64,000 nt of DNA from JAAZHD01 sp012510895 (lineage in GTDB: Bacteria > Bacillota > Clostridia > Caldicoprobacterales > DTU083), in the NCBI GenBank assembly GCA_050951465.1, contig JBMNJC010000010.1, forward strand, positions 186,001 through 250,000. The letters run 5' to 3'. A program made the translations under genes and the position numbers. The notes under the pieces are model-generated. The model had not been told where the DNA came from, searched no databases, and saw only the letters and a list, made by a program, of their open reading frames with translations. Each line of letters begins with the position of its first letter. Positions within the stretch are counted from its first letter, which is position 1. Below, in pieces: positions 8,067 through 17,380 of this stretch.

Positions 8067-9683
8067 ATGGGCAGCGTAAAAAAAGTATGGAAAAATATTG
8101 CATCTTGGTGGACTGATTTAAGCAAATACAAAAAAATCACTTTGATCATCCTTCTGTTTTCTGTTTTGACAGCTGTATTGGTATACTCCATGCGCAGCAA
8201 TAAAACAGAGTATGTGCCTCTTTTTACCAAATTGGATCTCCAGAGTTCCTCAAAGATTGTTGCGTCATTGGATGATCGGGGTTATACGAACTATAAGCTG
8301 GGGGAAAACGGAACAGCCATTCTTGTGCCGGAAAAAGACGTAGACCGCCTCCGCCTTGACCTTGCTATAGACGGAGCACTGCCGGACAGCGGCGCAGGGT
8401 TTGAGCTTTTCGATGAAGCCGGCTATGCCATGACAGATGCAGACAGGCAGATTTTATATCAGAGAGCCCTGCAGGGAGAACTGGAACGGTCTATTGAGTC
8501 CCTGGCCGAGGTCAGTAAAGCCCGGGTGCACCTAGCCTTGTCTGAAGAAAGCATATTTATGAGGGAAAAGCGGCCCGCTACCGCTTCAATTATCCTGACC
8601 TTGGAATCGCCGGAAAAACAGAGTTTATCACCGGAACAGATCCGAGGCATTATCTCTCTGGTATCCGGTGCGGTAAAAAATCTGCCGGAAGAAAATGTCC
8701 GGATTGTGGACTCCCAGGCAAATCTTTTAAGCGCCGGGGTTTTGGAAGAGGAAGATCCTTATCAGTTCCCGGCCGCAGCAAGCCGGTTTCTGGAAAGGGA
8801 AAAAGAGTTTGAAAACAGGCTGAGAAATGATTTGAAGGGGATGCTGGAACAGGTTTTCGGACCGGGAAAGGTTGCTGTAGCCGTCAGGGCTGAGCTGGAT
8901 TTTGATTCAGAGGAAAGTACTGTTATCTCTTATGACCCTGAAGGGGTTATACGCAGCCAGCAAATTAGGATCAATCAAAGCAGCGGCACTGAAACAGGAG
9001 AGGGAGGCAGCCCCATTGACAGCAATACACAGAACTATGCAGATGATAATGTGGAGCGGCTGCTGGAAAACGGAGTATCATCATATGAATCCATAACAAA
9101 TAATGAAATCGGTGAAACCACCATTTATACCAGAAAGGCACCCGGTGAGGTAAAACGCATATCAGCTTCTGTTGTATATGACGGATTTTTGAGTCCGGCA
9201 GAAGAACTGGTTATGGAAAACATTGCAATGGCTGCCATCGGCTATGTTGAAGAGCGCGGAGACATAATTCATATCGCCGGCGTACCATTTGATACTTCTC
9301 TGCAGGATCAGCTGAAAGAGCATCTGGCAGAAGAAAAAGCCCGTCAGGCAGAGCAGGAAGCATTAGAGGAGCAGAAGAACCAGGCCAGAAGGCAGTTTAT
9401 GCTTTATGCTTTTGTGGGTCTGTTAGCTCTTGCCAGCATTGCTATCATACTCGGACTTATCTTCCACGGGCGGAAAAAGAAAAAGAAGAAAAAGGAAGAG
9501 CTGCCCGCATTTGATCACATCATCCAGGAACCCGTACCGGTGGAAGAGCTTCTTCGTCAACCTTTAATTGACTTAGAGGCTAAGGAAAACGAAGAGATCC
9601 GCAGGCTGAAAGAGTATGCCAGGGAAAATCCGGATGATATGGCCGACCTGCTCAGGGCTTGGCTGCTTGAGGATGAGGGGTGA
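8067..9683 (+). CDS. fliF: Flagellar MS-ring protein FliF
   Basis: 538 residues, typical. FliF forms the membrane-embedded MS ring. One membrane segment lies near the N-terminus (about residues 26-44, KITLIILLFSVLTAVLVYS) and a second at about 447-468 before a basic lysine run. The ring-building motifs in between include YVPLFTKLD and ALQGELERSIESL. The extreme C-terminus (VADLLRAWL-type, here MADLLRAWLLEDEG) is the FliG-binding helix. fliG begins 4 bases after the stop. Intact. Confidence 0.96.
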   Translation: MGSVKKVWKNIASWWTDLSKYKKITLIILLFSVLTAVLVYSMRSNKTEYVPLFTKLDLQSSSKIVASLDDRGYTNYKLGENGTAILVPEKDVDRLRLDLAIDGALPDSGAGFELFDEAGYAMTDADRQILYQRALQGELERSIESLAEVSKARVHLALSEESIFMREKRPATASIILTLESPEKQSLSPEQIRGIISLVSGAVKNLPEENVRIVDSQANLLSAGVLEEEDPYQFPAAASRFLEREKEFENRLRNDLKGMLEQVFGPGKVAVAVRAELDFDSEESTVISYDPEGVIRSQQIRINQSSGTETGEGGSPIDSNTQNYADDNVERLLENGVSSYESITNNEIGETTIYTRKAPGEVKRISASVVYDGFLSPAEELVMENIAMAAIGYVEERGDIIHIAGVPFDTSLQDQLKEHLAEEKARQAEQEALEEQKNQARRQFMLYAFVGLLALASIAIILGLIFHGRKKKKKKKEELPAFDHIIQEPVPVEELLRQPLIDLEAKENEEIRRLKEYARENPDDMADLLRAWLLEDEG

Positions 9684-9687
9684 TGTT

Positions 9688-10701
9688 ATGGCAAAGGCTG
9701 CTAAGATGACAGGTGTAAAAAAAGCCGCAATCCTTTTGATTTCCTTAGGGCCGGAAATATCATCCGCCATTATCAAAAGATTGCCTGAAAACATGATACA
9801 TAAAGTGACCTATGAAATAGCGAATACACCCAAAATCACTGCTCAGGAAAAAGATGAGGTTATAACAGAATTCCTGGAAATGAGTATGGCACAGGACTAT
9901 ATCAGCCAGGGAGGACTTGAATATGCGAAAGAGCTTTTGACAAAAGCTCTGGGAAGCCAAAAAGCCAAGGAGATAATTGATATAGTGTCTGAGATTACCC
10001 AGCAGCGCAGGCCTTTTGCAATTGCAAGGAAGGCCGATACTCAGCAGCTGTTTAACACCATTTCAAAGGAACATCCCCAGACCATTGCACTGATACTCTG
10101 CTATTTGCAACCTGAAAAGGCTGCAACCATTCTATCCGGTCTTCCTGAACAGATGCAGGCAGACGTTGCGGCCAGGATAGCCACCATGAATACTACATCT
10201 CCGGTGGTTATAAGGCAGGTAGAGTCGGTTTTGGAAAAGAAGCTGTCCTCTGTGATTGGAAGTGAGTATGCCAGCATAGGGGGGGTTAACACCCTGGTGG
10301 ATATTCTCAACTCGGTGGACCGGGGCACGGAAAAAACCATTCTGGAGGATTTGGAAAAGGAAGAGCCGGAGCTGGCAGAGCAGGTAAGGGCAGGCATGTT
10401 TGTCTTCGAAGATATTGTTACCCTTGATAATCATTCGGTTCAGAGAATACTTCGTGAGGTGGATCAGAGAGATCTTGCCCTGGCTCTTAAGATTTCCTCT
10501 GAAGAAGTAACCAATACCATTTATCGCAATCTCTCCAAGAGGGCTGCTCAAACCCTGAAGGAGGATATAGAGTTCATGGGACCGGTCAGGCTGATAGAGG
10601 CGGAAGCAGCCCAGCAGCGAATTGTGGGTATTATAAGGGCGCTGGATGAAGCCAATGAGATCATAATAGCTAGAGGTGGGGAAAATGTCATTATCCCATA
10701 A
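9688..10701 (+). CDS. fliG: Flagellar motor switch protein FliG
   Basis: 337 residues from the ATG at 9688, chosen because homologues start at MTGVKKAAILLISLG-like sequence and because AGGGGTG lies just upstream; longer readings run into fliF. FliG is the rotor protein that contacts MotA and the C ring. The EHPQ motif that binds FliM is intact (SKEHPQTIALIL, about residue 125), and the C-terminal torque helix with charged residues (RILREVDQRDLALALK) is present. FliG therefore looks able to bind FliM, although no fliM gene is found in this operon. Confidence 0.96.
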   Translation: MAKAAKMTGVKKAAILLISLGPEISSAIIKRLPENMIHKVTYEIANTPKITAQEKDEVITEFLEMSMAQDYISQGGLEYAKELLTKALGSQKAKEIIDIVSEITQQRRPFAIARKADTQQLFNTISKEHPQTIALILCYLQPEKAATILSGLPEQMQADVAARIATMNTTSPVVIRQVESVLEKKLSSVIGSEYASIGGVNTLVDILNSVDRGTEKTILEDLEKEEPELAEQVRAGMFVFEDIVTLDNHSVQRILREVDQRDLALALKISSEEVTNTIYRNLSKRAAQTLKEDIEFMGPVRLIEAEAAQQRIVGIIRALDEANEIIIARGGENVIIP

Positions 10702-11425
10702 GCTGATTAAAAGGGACCAGGTGGATATCAGCGGAGGCTTTCTGAAAATTCCGGTTTCTCCTATAGAACTTAAGATGGAAAGGGAAGGAGAGCATAACCC
10801 CAACCGGCATATTGGAGAGGAAATCCGCCGCACCAAAGCCAGCATGGACAAGCTTATCCGGGAGGCAGAAAGGAAAGCCAGGAGCCTTATTGCCGGCGCT
10901 GAAGAAGAAGTCCGGCTCCTCAAAGAGGAAGCAAAGGAGGCAGGCTATCGGGAAGGCTATGAAAACGGCTATCAGGCCGGCTATGAAGAATCTTTAAAAG
11001 AGGCGGAAGTAATAAAAGAGAATGCAAAAGCTTTACTGAAAGAGGCTCACAGGCGGTCCAGGGAGTACATAGACAGAACGGGGCATGAGATTATAGAGTT
11101 GGCTGCTGCCATAGCGGAGAAAATCCTCCACTATCAAATTGATATCCAGGAAGAAAGTCTGGTAAGGATGTCAAGAGAGGTTTTGAAGCAGTCTTCTGAA
11201 AAGGAACAGGTTATTATACGCTGCCCTGAAAAATATATACCGGTTTTTAAAGTCCACAGCAGTCAGCTGGAGAATGTCTGTCCCAATGCTAAATTTGTAT
11301 TTATTGAAGATTCTTCTGTCCAGGAGCCCGGATGTATTATCGAAACAGATAAACAGGTTATTAATCTGGAAATCAGTCACCAGCTCGATAATATAATAAA
11401 AGCTTTAAAAGGTATGGATCTGTAA
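10685..11425 (+). CDS. fliH: Flagellar export apparatus protein FliH
   Basis: 246 residues from the ATG at 10685, which overlaps the end of fliG by 17 bases and has AGGTGGGG upstream. FliH regulates the FliI ATPase and docks it to the export gate. The N-terminal half is a charged coiled-coil (about residues 40-130) with the glycine-spaced stretch AGYREGYENGYQAGYEE (GxxxG repeats) that is typical of FliH; the C-terminal half is the FliH/YscL domain. FliI starts at the base after its stop codon. Intact. Confidence 0.9.
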   Translation: MSLSHKLIKRDQVDISGGFLKIPVSPIELKMEREGEHNPNRHIGEEIRRTKASMDKLIREAERKARSLIAGAEEEVRLLKEEAKEAGYREGYENGYQAGYEESLKEAEVIKENAKALLKEAHRRSREYIDRTGHEIIELAAAIAEKILHYQIDIQEESLVRMSREVLKQSSEKEQVIIRCPEKYIPVFKVHSSQLENVCPNAKFVFIEDSSVQEPGCIIETDKQVINLEISHQLDNIIKALKGMDL

Positions 11426-12757
11426 ATGGAACTGAACTTAAATTATGAATTTGATTTTAATAGGTGTCTCGAACATCTGAAAAAGATCAGGCCGTATACC
11501 CTTGCCGGCAGAGTAACCCAGATAATCGGTCTGACCATCATAGTTCAGGGAATTAAAGGGTTTGTGGGCGAAGTATGCAAAATTTTACTTAATGGAGAAG
11601 AATCACATGCAGTTCTGGCTGAAGTTGTAGGCTTCAAAGGCAATGAGGTGCTTCTTATGCCTCTTGGTGACATAAACGGAGTAGGTCCGGGCTGCAAGGT
11701 AATTCCCACGGGCAAGGTCCTGACTGTGCAGGTAGGAGATTACCTGCTGGGACATGTTCTGGACGGGCTTGGCAGACCTATGGAAGGAACCCCTGCCTGT
11801 ACAACCGCTGAAAATTATTCCGTAGAGCGCACCCCGCCTAATCCATTAAAAAGGGAGAGAATTCACCGGATTATGCCTACAGGCATAAAAGCCATTGATG
11901 GCCTGTTAACCTGCGGCGAAGGTCAGAGAATAGGTATATTTGCTGGAAGCGGGGTGGGAAAAAGCACCCTTATGGGCATGATCAGCAGGCACTGCGAGGC
12001 TGACATAAATGTGATTGCCCTTATCGGGGAAAGGGGACGGGAAGTTCGAGACTTTATTGAAAAAGATTTAGGCCCGGAGGGCATGAAAAATTCAATTGTT
12101 GTATGTGCCACATCCGATCAGCCTGCCCTTATCCGGCTGAAGGGGGCATATGTGGCTGCCACCATTGCAGAATATTTCAGGGATAAGGGCAAAAAGGTAA
12201 TGTTCATGATGGATTCAGTAACCCGGTTTGCCATGGCAAGACGGGAAGTGGGACTGGCAATTGGGGAACCGCCTGCTACAAAAGGGTATACCCCCTCTGT
12301 TTTCGCTGAACTTCCCAAACTGCTGGAAAGATCCGGCACATCGGAGCATGGTTCAATAACGGCTTTCTATACAGTGCTGGTAGACGGAGACGACATGAAT
12401 GAACCCATATCCGATGCAGTAAGGGGAATCCTTGACGGTCATATTGTGCTTTCCAGAAAACTGGCGGAACAGAACCATTTTCCGGCTATTGATATTCTAA
12501 AAAGCATCAGCCGTCTGGCTAAAGACATTGTAACTGAGGAACAGGATGAACTGGCCGGTGAGATGAGAAATATCATGGCAACTTATGAGAAATCAGCGGA
12601 TCTGATTGATATCGGTGCCTATGCAGAAGGTTCCAATCCCAGGATCGACCGGGCCATAGCGCTGAATGATCCCATAAACAGATTCTTAAGGCAGGACATT
12701 CATGAAAAAGTGGATATGGAAGAAACACTGAAGCAGATGCGTGAAATTCTGGGCTGA
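11426..12757 (+). CDS. fliI: Flagellum-specific ATP synthase FliI
   Basis: 443 residues, the usual length. The export ATPase, homologous to F1-beta. Walker A is GSGVGKST at about residues 173-180, Walker B ends in MFMMDS at about 255-260, followed by the FliI/YscN signature VTRFAMARREVGLAIGEPP. Cytoplasmic, hexameric, works with FliH and FliJ to feed substrates to FlhA. It abuts fliH without a gap and is followed by fliJ after 14 bases. Confidence 0.97.
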   Translation: MELNLNYEFDFNRCLEHLKKIRPYTLAGRVTQIIGLTIIVQGIKGFVGEVCKILLNGEESHAVLAEVVGFKGNEVLLMPLGDINGVGPGCKVIPTGKVLTVQVGDYLLGHVLDGLGRPMEGTPACTTAENYSVERTPPNPLKRERIHRIMPTGIKAIDGLLTCGEGQRIGIFAGSGVGKSTLMGMISRHCEADINVIALIGERGREVRDFIEKDLGPEGMKNSIVVCATSDQPALIRLKGAYVAATIAEYFRDKGKKVMFMMDSVTRFAMARREVGLAIGEPPATKGYTPSVFAELPKLLERSGTSEHGSITAFYTVLVDGDDMNEPISDAVRGILDGHIVLSRKLAEQNHFPAIDILKSISRLAKDIVTEEQDELAGEMRNIMATYEKSADLIDIGAYAEGSNPRIDRAIALNDPINRFLRQDIHEKVDMEETLKQMREILG

Positions 12758-12771
12758 AGTGAGGTGAGAGC

Positions 12772-13209
12772 ATGAAAGGTTTTCAATATTCTATGGAACA
12801 GATACTGGATTATCGCAAAGGAATTGAGAACAGAGAGCAGCAGGAGTTTATGGAAAAACGGGAGGAATATGAAAAACAAAGAAACATTTTAAATGACTAT
12901 GAGAAAAGGCTGGATAAGGCTGTTTCTTCCCAAACTGCCGTCAGGGCAAAGCTTACTGTCGGCGAACTCAAAAGCAGGTATCAGTATATTCACCATCTTC
13001 AAAAAAAGACGGAGATACAAAAAAGGCTGGTTCTTGAAGCCAAAAGAGCAATGGAGGCCAAAAAACAAAAACTGCTGTCGGCGCAAAAAGACAGAAAGAT
13101 AATGGAGAAGCATAAGGAGAAGGCATTCCGTGCTTTTAATTACGAAATGAATAAAACAGAGCAAAAAATAACCGATGAGCTGGCCTTGTATTCCTATATG
13201 AGAAAATAA
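12772..13209 (+). CDS. fliJ: Flagellar export protein FliJ
   Basis: 145 residues, predicted to be one long antiparallel coiled-coil with very high Lys/Glu content, as in FliJ. The N-terminal sequence FQYSMEQILDYRKGIENREQQEF matches the family start (F-x-F-x-L-x-x-L-L-x-x-R). FliJ is the stalk of the export ATPase and recycles chaperones. Position directly after fliI supports the call; primary sequence of this family is weakly conserved. Confidence 0.88.
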   Translation: MKGFQYSMEQILDYRKGIENREQQEFMEKREEYEKQRNILNDYEKRLDKAVSSQTAVRAKLTVGELKSRYQYIHHLQKKTEIQKRLVLEAKRAMEAKKQKLLSAQKDRKIMEKHKEKAFRAFNYEMNKTEQKITDELALYSYMRK

Positions 13210-13244
13210 ATACGCAAAGGCATTAAGGAGAGGAGGTGATCAGG

Positions 13245-14525
13245 ATGAAGATATGTATTCAGGAGCCAATACAGGTAATGAAGGCGGCAGGCAGCCGGCA
13301 AAAAGTCAGTAAGGACGGCTATGAGGCAGATATTCCGGAAATTGGCTTTCAGGAGCTGGTGGAAAACATACTTTCTATTATGAATATGCCGGTAAGTATG
13401 CAGACAGACCAGAGTACCTGTCGAAACTTAAATGACCTGGCAGACGGGCTTCAGGCAACAGAACTGACCTTAAGCGGCAGCTGGGTTCAAACGGAAGGTT
13501 ATATATTGAATTTGGAAAATCCTGAAACAAATCTGCAGGCGGTTAACGGTGAGTTTTCACCAGAAGGGACAGGGGGGCTCGGAGAAAGGCTGGATCTGAA
13601 TCCTTCCGTGGATCTGGTAAATACGGGCACAGCCGATATGGCGGATAAGACCCCAAAACAGCCCCTGGTTGCTGCTTCTGCCGTTAAGACAGACATTCCA
13701 AAGGGAAACATTGATGAAGCCGGTATTATAGACAAAGAAAAAGTCAGCATAAAGGCCGGCATTCAGAATGGAAAGATGGAGACAGTAAGCGGCTTTGCTG
13801 CCGAGTATCAGGGCAAGACTTCCTTACAGGCAGACCAACAGGCAGGGACATCAGGAGAAGCCGGTTTACAGGAAACTGCATCAGGTATAGAAACGGAAGT
13901 ACATAAGCGGGAAATGGGGCTGCCTGAAGAGGCAGAAAGCCGGGGTGAGATATCTGCTGAAGAAACAAAGAGATATGAAAAGATAACTGCACAGCCGCAT
14001 ATACAGGAAAAGACACCTGCGGAAACCCGGTCAAGTCCGGTGGATGCAGAGAATGGGCAAAGAAATAACAGGGTGGAAAACCTTGATGTTATTGCATCAA
14101 GAATAAAAGACGGAGTTACTGTATTGGAAGACGACTCCCGCTCCAGCTTAAAGGTGCAGCTAAAGCCTGAGAAACTAGGGGAGCTGGAAATCAGGTTTCA
14201 AATAAAAAACGGCAATCTTTCAGGTGAGATTCTGGTAGAAACCCTGTCTGCCAAGGAAGTCATGGAGAGTCAGCTCCCAGACTTGAAAGAAAGGCTTAAA
14301 AATTTGAATATCATATTAAATGAAGTGGACATTGCACTTCAGTCTGACCATCAGGAGCAGGAAAAAGGCAGAAGGCACAGTTTATTTGAGGAGGGAAATC
14401 CACGGCAAAGAATGTCCGGACAAGCCTCCGGAAAAGAAAAAGCAAAGGACAGACAGACGCACCGGCTGATGCACATCAGAAGTCATTACGGATTAACAGG
14501 CAGTTCTTTGGATTTGCTGGCATAG
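13245..14525 (+). CDS. fliK: Flagellar hook-length control protein FliK
   Basis: 426 residues from the ATG at 13245, which lies 8 bases after a perfect GGAGG; the GTG at 13236 is inside that ribosome site and is rejected. The first 285 residues are low-complexity and poorly conserved, as expected of the molecular ruler part. The last 140 contain the Flg_hook domain: SSLKVQLKPEKLGELEIRF and GNLSGEILVET. FliK measures hook length and switches export specificity through FlhB; here FlhB is fused to FliR further downstream. Confidence 0.88.
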   Translation: MKICIQEPIQVMKAAGSRQKVSKDGYEADIPEIGFQELVENILSIMNMPVSMQTDQSTCRNLNDLADGLQATELTLSGSWVQTEGYILNLENPETNLQAVNGEFSPEGTGGLGERLDLNPSVDLVNTGTADMADKTPKQPLVAASAVKTDIPKGNIDEAGIIDKEKVSIKAGIQNGKMETVSGFAAEYQGKTSLQADQQAGTSGEAGLQETASGIETEVHKREMGLPEEAESRGEISAEETKRYEKITAQPHIQEKTPAETRSSPVDAENGQRNNRVENLDVIASRIKDGVTVLEDDSRSSLKVQLKPEKLGELEIRFQIKNGNLSGEILVETLSAKEVMESQLPDLKERLKNLNIILNEVDIALQSDHQEQEKGRRHSLFEEGNPRQRMSGQASGKEKAKDRQTHRLMHIRSHYGLTGSSLDLLA

Positions 14526-14547
14526 AAGAAAAGGAGGGAGGATACGG

Positions 14548-14982
14548 ATGAATGTTTCCAATATACATACCCTTTCTGCCGCAGGGGAAAATGCGCGGAT
14601 ACCTCAAACTCAGCTGGGAAAGAATGACTTTCTGAAAATCCTGGCAGCCCAGATTCAATATCAAGATCCGCTAAGCGGAGGAAACAATACTGAGTATATT
14701 GCCCAGCTGGCGCAATTTGCCGCCTTGGAGCAGATCCAGAATCTCAACAACAGCATTACTGAGATGATGTACCTCCAGGTTCTGCAATATGGAAGCCAAC
14801 TGGTAGGCAAGACTGTAACCATTAACGACGGAATCCATGAATTCCGGGGAGTGGTGGAAAGGATCAATTTGCAAAACGGCGAAATTTCCGTAATTGTCAA
14901 TGATTCCCGCTACAAATTATATCAGATAGAGGAAATCGGAGGAGAGCCAACAGGAGAAATGCTGCCTGACGGGGAGGTGTAA
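14548..14982 (+). CDS. flgD: Flagellar hook capping protein FlgD
   Basis: 144 residues, close to the short Bacillus-type FlgD. The N-terminal signature LGKNDFLKILAAQIQYQDPL (about residues 26-45) and QLAQFAALEQIQNLN (about 53-67) are diagnostic. FlgD is the scaffold on which hook subunits assemble. The C-terminal part is a reduced beta domain without the long Ig-like and tudor parts of enteric FlgD. AAGGAGGGAGG precedes the ATG. Confidence 0.94.
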   Translation: MNVSNIHTLSAAGENARIPQTQLGKNDFLKILAAQIQYQDPLSGGNNTEYIAQLAQFAALEQIQNLNNSITEMMYLQVLQYGSQLVGKTVTINDGIHEFRGVVERINLQNGEISVIVNDSRYKLYQIEEIGGEPTGEMLPDGEV

Positions 14983-14983
14983 A

Positions 14984-15370
14984 ATGTCTTTTCGGATTAA
15001 TAACAGGATCGTTCCACCAATACAAAGACCGGAACAAGGCTTAAATGCCTCTGGGATTAACAGCGGAGACAGGTTTAAAGATGTTTTGAGTCAGACCCTG
15101 CAAAAGGCGGAGGGTTCAATAAAAATTTCCAGTCATGCCGGCAGGCGTCTGATGGAGAGAAACATATCCTTAAACGCAAGTGATATGAAGCAGTTAAGCG
15201 ATGCCATGGACAGGGCCCGTGCAAAGGGGGCCAGAGATTCCTTAATCCTGTATAAGGACATAGCATTTATAGCAAGCATTAAGAACCGTACTTTAATTAC
15301 TGCTGTGGATCCGAAAAACAGCAAGGAAGATGTTTTCACAAATATTGACAGTGCGGTAATTATCAAATAA
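14984..15370 (+). CDS. Conserved flagellar operon protein (TIGR02530 type)
   Basis: 128 residues. Starts two bases after flgD stops. The family signature is the second half: a segment like ISSHAGRRLMERNISLNASDMKQL (about 46-69), then an alternating beta part ending in TLITAVDP and a short tail. This small protein is found between flgD and flgE in Firmicute flagellar operons; its function is unknown to me. It has no signal peptide or membrane segment. The call rests on position and on recognisable family residues. Confidence 0.78.
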   Translation: MSFRINNRIVPPIQRPEQGLNASGINSGDRFKDVLSQTLQKAEGSIKISSHAGRRLMERNISLNASDMKQLSDAMDRARAKGARDSLILYKDIAFIASIKNRTLITAVDPKNSKEDVFTNIDSAVIIK

Positions 15371-15452
15371 TTACGGCCGGACCTGTTATAGGAGGCCGTC
15401 AGGCCGCTGACTGACTGATGCGGCAAAACTAAAAAACAGGAGGAAATAAATT

Positions 15453-16349
15453 ATGATGCGTTCAATGTATTCTGGAGTTGCCGGGATGAGAAGCAACCAG
15501 ACGAAAATGGATGTTATAGGCAACAACATTGCAAATGTAAGCACCACTTCATATAAATCAAGCCGTGTAAGATTTCATGACACATTCAGCCAGACACAGG
15601 TACGGGCACAGGCACCTGTCACCAACGGGCGGGGAGGCATCAATCCTCAGCAGATAGGGCAAGGTGTATCAGTAGCGGCTATAGATACTCTGTTTGAGGG
15701 CGGAGCCATGCAGCCTACGGGCAGGGATTTGGATCTGGCAATTGAAGGAGAAGGCTTCTTTGTAATATCTGAGGATCCTGCGGGTGTATCCAAAAGATAT
15801 ACACGGGACGGGGTTTTTTATAAGGACTATAACGGAAATCTGGTAAATGGAGAGGGCTTTTATATTCTTGGTATATCCAACTTCGATGCAAATGGAATGC
15901 CCCTTCAGACGAATCCTCCTAACATAGAGGCGGACGGAAGCAATCTTGAGATGCTTACCATTCCGGATGAAATTTTCGACGGAGCAGACACATACAGGCT
16001 GGAAACCTTTTATATTGACGGAAGCGGACTCATAACCGCTATCTATGATAACGGCGAAAGATATACTTTAGGCAGGGTGGCACTGGCAACTTTCCCCAAT
16101 ACTAACGGCCTTGAGAAACTCGGGGGCAATACCTACGGGATTTCTAACAATACCGGTCAGCCCCAATATGGAAACCCTGCCGGAAACGGCCTGGGGATTT
16201 TGCGTCAGGGTAATCTGGAAATGTCCAATGTGGATCTGGCAAATGAGTTTACGGAGATGATTATAACCAGCAGGGCCTACCAGGCCAATTCCAGAATAAT
16301 TACCACATCCGATGAGATGCTGCTGGAACTGATTAACCTGAAGAGATAA
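15453..16349 (+). CDS. flgE: Flagellar hook protein FlgE
   Basis: 298 residues, somewhat longer than the Bacillus hook protein and much shorter than enteric FlgE. The start MMRSMYSGVAGMRSNQTKMDVIGNNIANVSTTSYK is the rod/hook family signature, LAIEGEGFFVIS appears at about residue 94, and the C-terminus VDLANEFTEMIITSRAYQANSRIITTSDEML is the conserved D0 helix. Its place after flgD and before flbD/motA identifies it as the hook subunit rather than FlgF or FlgG, which are encoded at the end of the operon. Confidence 0.92.
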   Translation: MMRSMYSGVAGMRSNQTKMDVIGNNIANVSTTSYKSSRVRFHDTFSQTQVRAQAPVTNGRGGINPQQIGQGVSVAAIDTLFEGGAMQPTGRDLDLAIEGEGFFVISEDPAGVSKRYTRDGVFYKDYNGNLVNGEGFYILGISNFDANGMPLQTNPPNIEADGSNLEMLTIPDEIFDGADTYRLETFYIDGSGLITAIYDNGERYTLGRVALATFPNTNGLEKLGGNTYGISNNTGQPQYGNPAGNGLGILRQGNLEMSNVDLANEFTEMIITSRAYQANSRIITTSDEMLLELINLKR

Positions 16350-16370
16350 TAAGGGACAGGAGAAAATAAA

Positions 16371-16574
16371 ATGATTAAGCTGACAACCCTGAAAGGCAGT
16401 TCCTTCTATCTTAATCCGGAATTAATAGAACAGGTGGAAGAACATCATGATACCATAATTACATTGACAAACGGGAAAAAGCTTAGGGTCGGTGAATCAG
16501 CTGAAGAAGTCGCAGATAAGGTGATGGCCTATCGTAAGGCCATCCACTCTGCCAATGGAGGAATGACGGAATGA
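16371..16574 (+). CDS. flbD: FlbD family protein
   Basis: 67 residues. MIKLTTLKGSSFYLNPELIEQVEEHHDTIITLTNGKKLRV matches the small FlbD family found between the hook gene and motA in Firmicutes and spirochaetes. It may be an adaptor for motor or hook assembly, but the role is unclear. Its end overlaps the start of motA by four bases. Good ribosome site (GGACAGGAGAA) upstream. Confidence 0.9.
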   Translation: MIKLTTLKGSSFYLNPELIEQVEEHHDTIITLTNGKKLRVGESAEEVADKVMAYRKAIHSANGGMTE

Positions 16575-17380
16575 AAAAAAATACGCTGCCGCTGTTTTCT
16601 TTTATTATCGGATTAGTACTGGTAGCCTATGCAATTTTCATGGACGGCGGAAACCTGCAGATGTTCTGGAGCATACCCTCCATACTTATAACATTATGCG
16701 GTTCCCTGGCGGCTCTGTTTATCTGCTATCCTTTTAGATATATTAAAACCATTCCCGCCGTTCTGAAAAAACTTTTTGTAGAGTCTAGTCACTCTAAGGG
16801 TGATCTGGTAGTTCTTTTTACCGATCTTGCCAGAAAGGCCAGGAAAGAGGGCCTGCTGTCTCTGGAAGATGACATCGCTTTAATTGACGATCATTTCCTG
16901 CAAAAAGGGCTGCAGATGGTGGTGGACGGAGTGGAACCGGAAACAATCGATGAGATTATGAAACTGGAAATAGATGCGGTGGAGGAAAGGCACAAACATG
17001 GGGAAAACCTATTTCGAACCTGGGGTAATTTAGCCCCCGCATTTGGCATGGTAGGTACTTTGATCGGCCTGATTATCATGTTAAGCAATCTGGAGGATAT
17101 AGCTGCTATAGGGGCAGGTATGGCAACAGCCCTGATAACAACATTCTATGGCACCCTGCTTGCCAATCTGGTATTTATTCCCATTGCCAACAATCTGCGG
17201 ACTCAAACCGACGAGGAGTTATTCGCTATGGAAATGATAATAGACGGAGTGCTGGCCCTTCAGTCAGGAGTCAATCCCAGGATAGTGGAAGAAAAGCTTA
17301 TGGCATACCTGTCTCCGAAAGAGCGGCAGAAGAGAATTGAACTTGCGGAAAAAGCGGAAATGGTGATTGAAAATGAGTAG
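16571..17380 (+). CDS. motA: Flagellar motor stator protein MotA
   Basis: 269 residues with four predicted membrane segments: about 7-25, 30-50, 150-170 and 180-205. The cytoplasmic loop between segments 2 and 3 carries the charged residues that contact FliG, and the ERHKHGENLFRTWGNLAPAFGMVGTLIGLI stretch is the conserved MotA/TolQ/ExbB segment. With MotB it forms the proton or sodium channel that drives rotation. The gene overlaps both flbD and motB. Confidence 0.96.
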   Translation: MKKNTLPLFSFIIGLVLVAYAIFMDGGNLQMFWSIPSILITLCGSLAALFICYPFRYIKTIPAVLKKLFVESSHSKGDLVVLFTDLARKARKEGLLSLEDDIALIDDHFLQKGLQMVVDGVEPETIDEIMKLEIDAVEERHKHGENLFRTWGNLAPAFGMVGTLIGLIIMLSNLEDIAAIGAGMATALITTFYGTLLANLVFIPIANNLRTQTDEELFAMEMIIDGVLALQSGVNPRIVEEKLMAYLSPKERQKRIELAEKAEMVIENE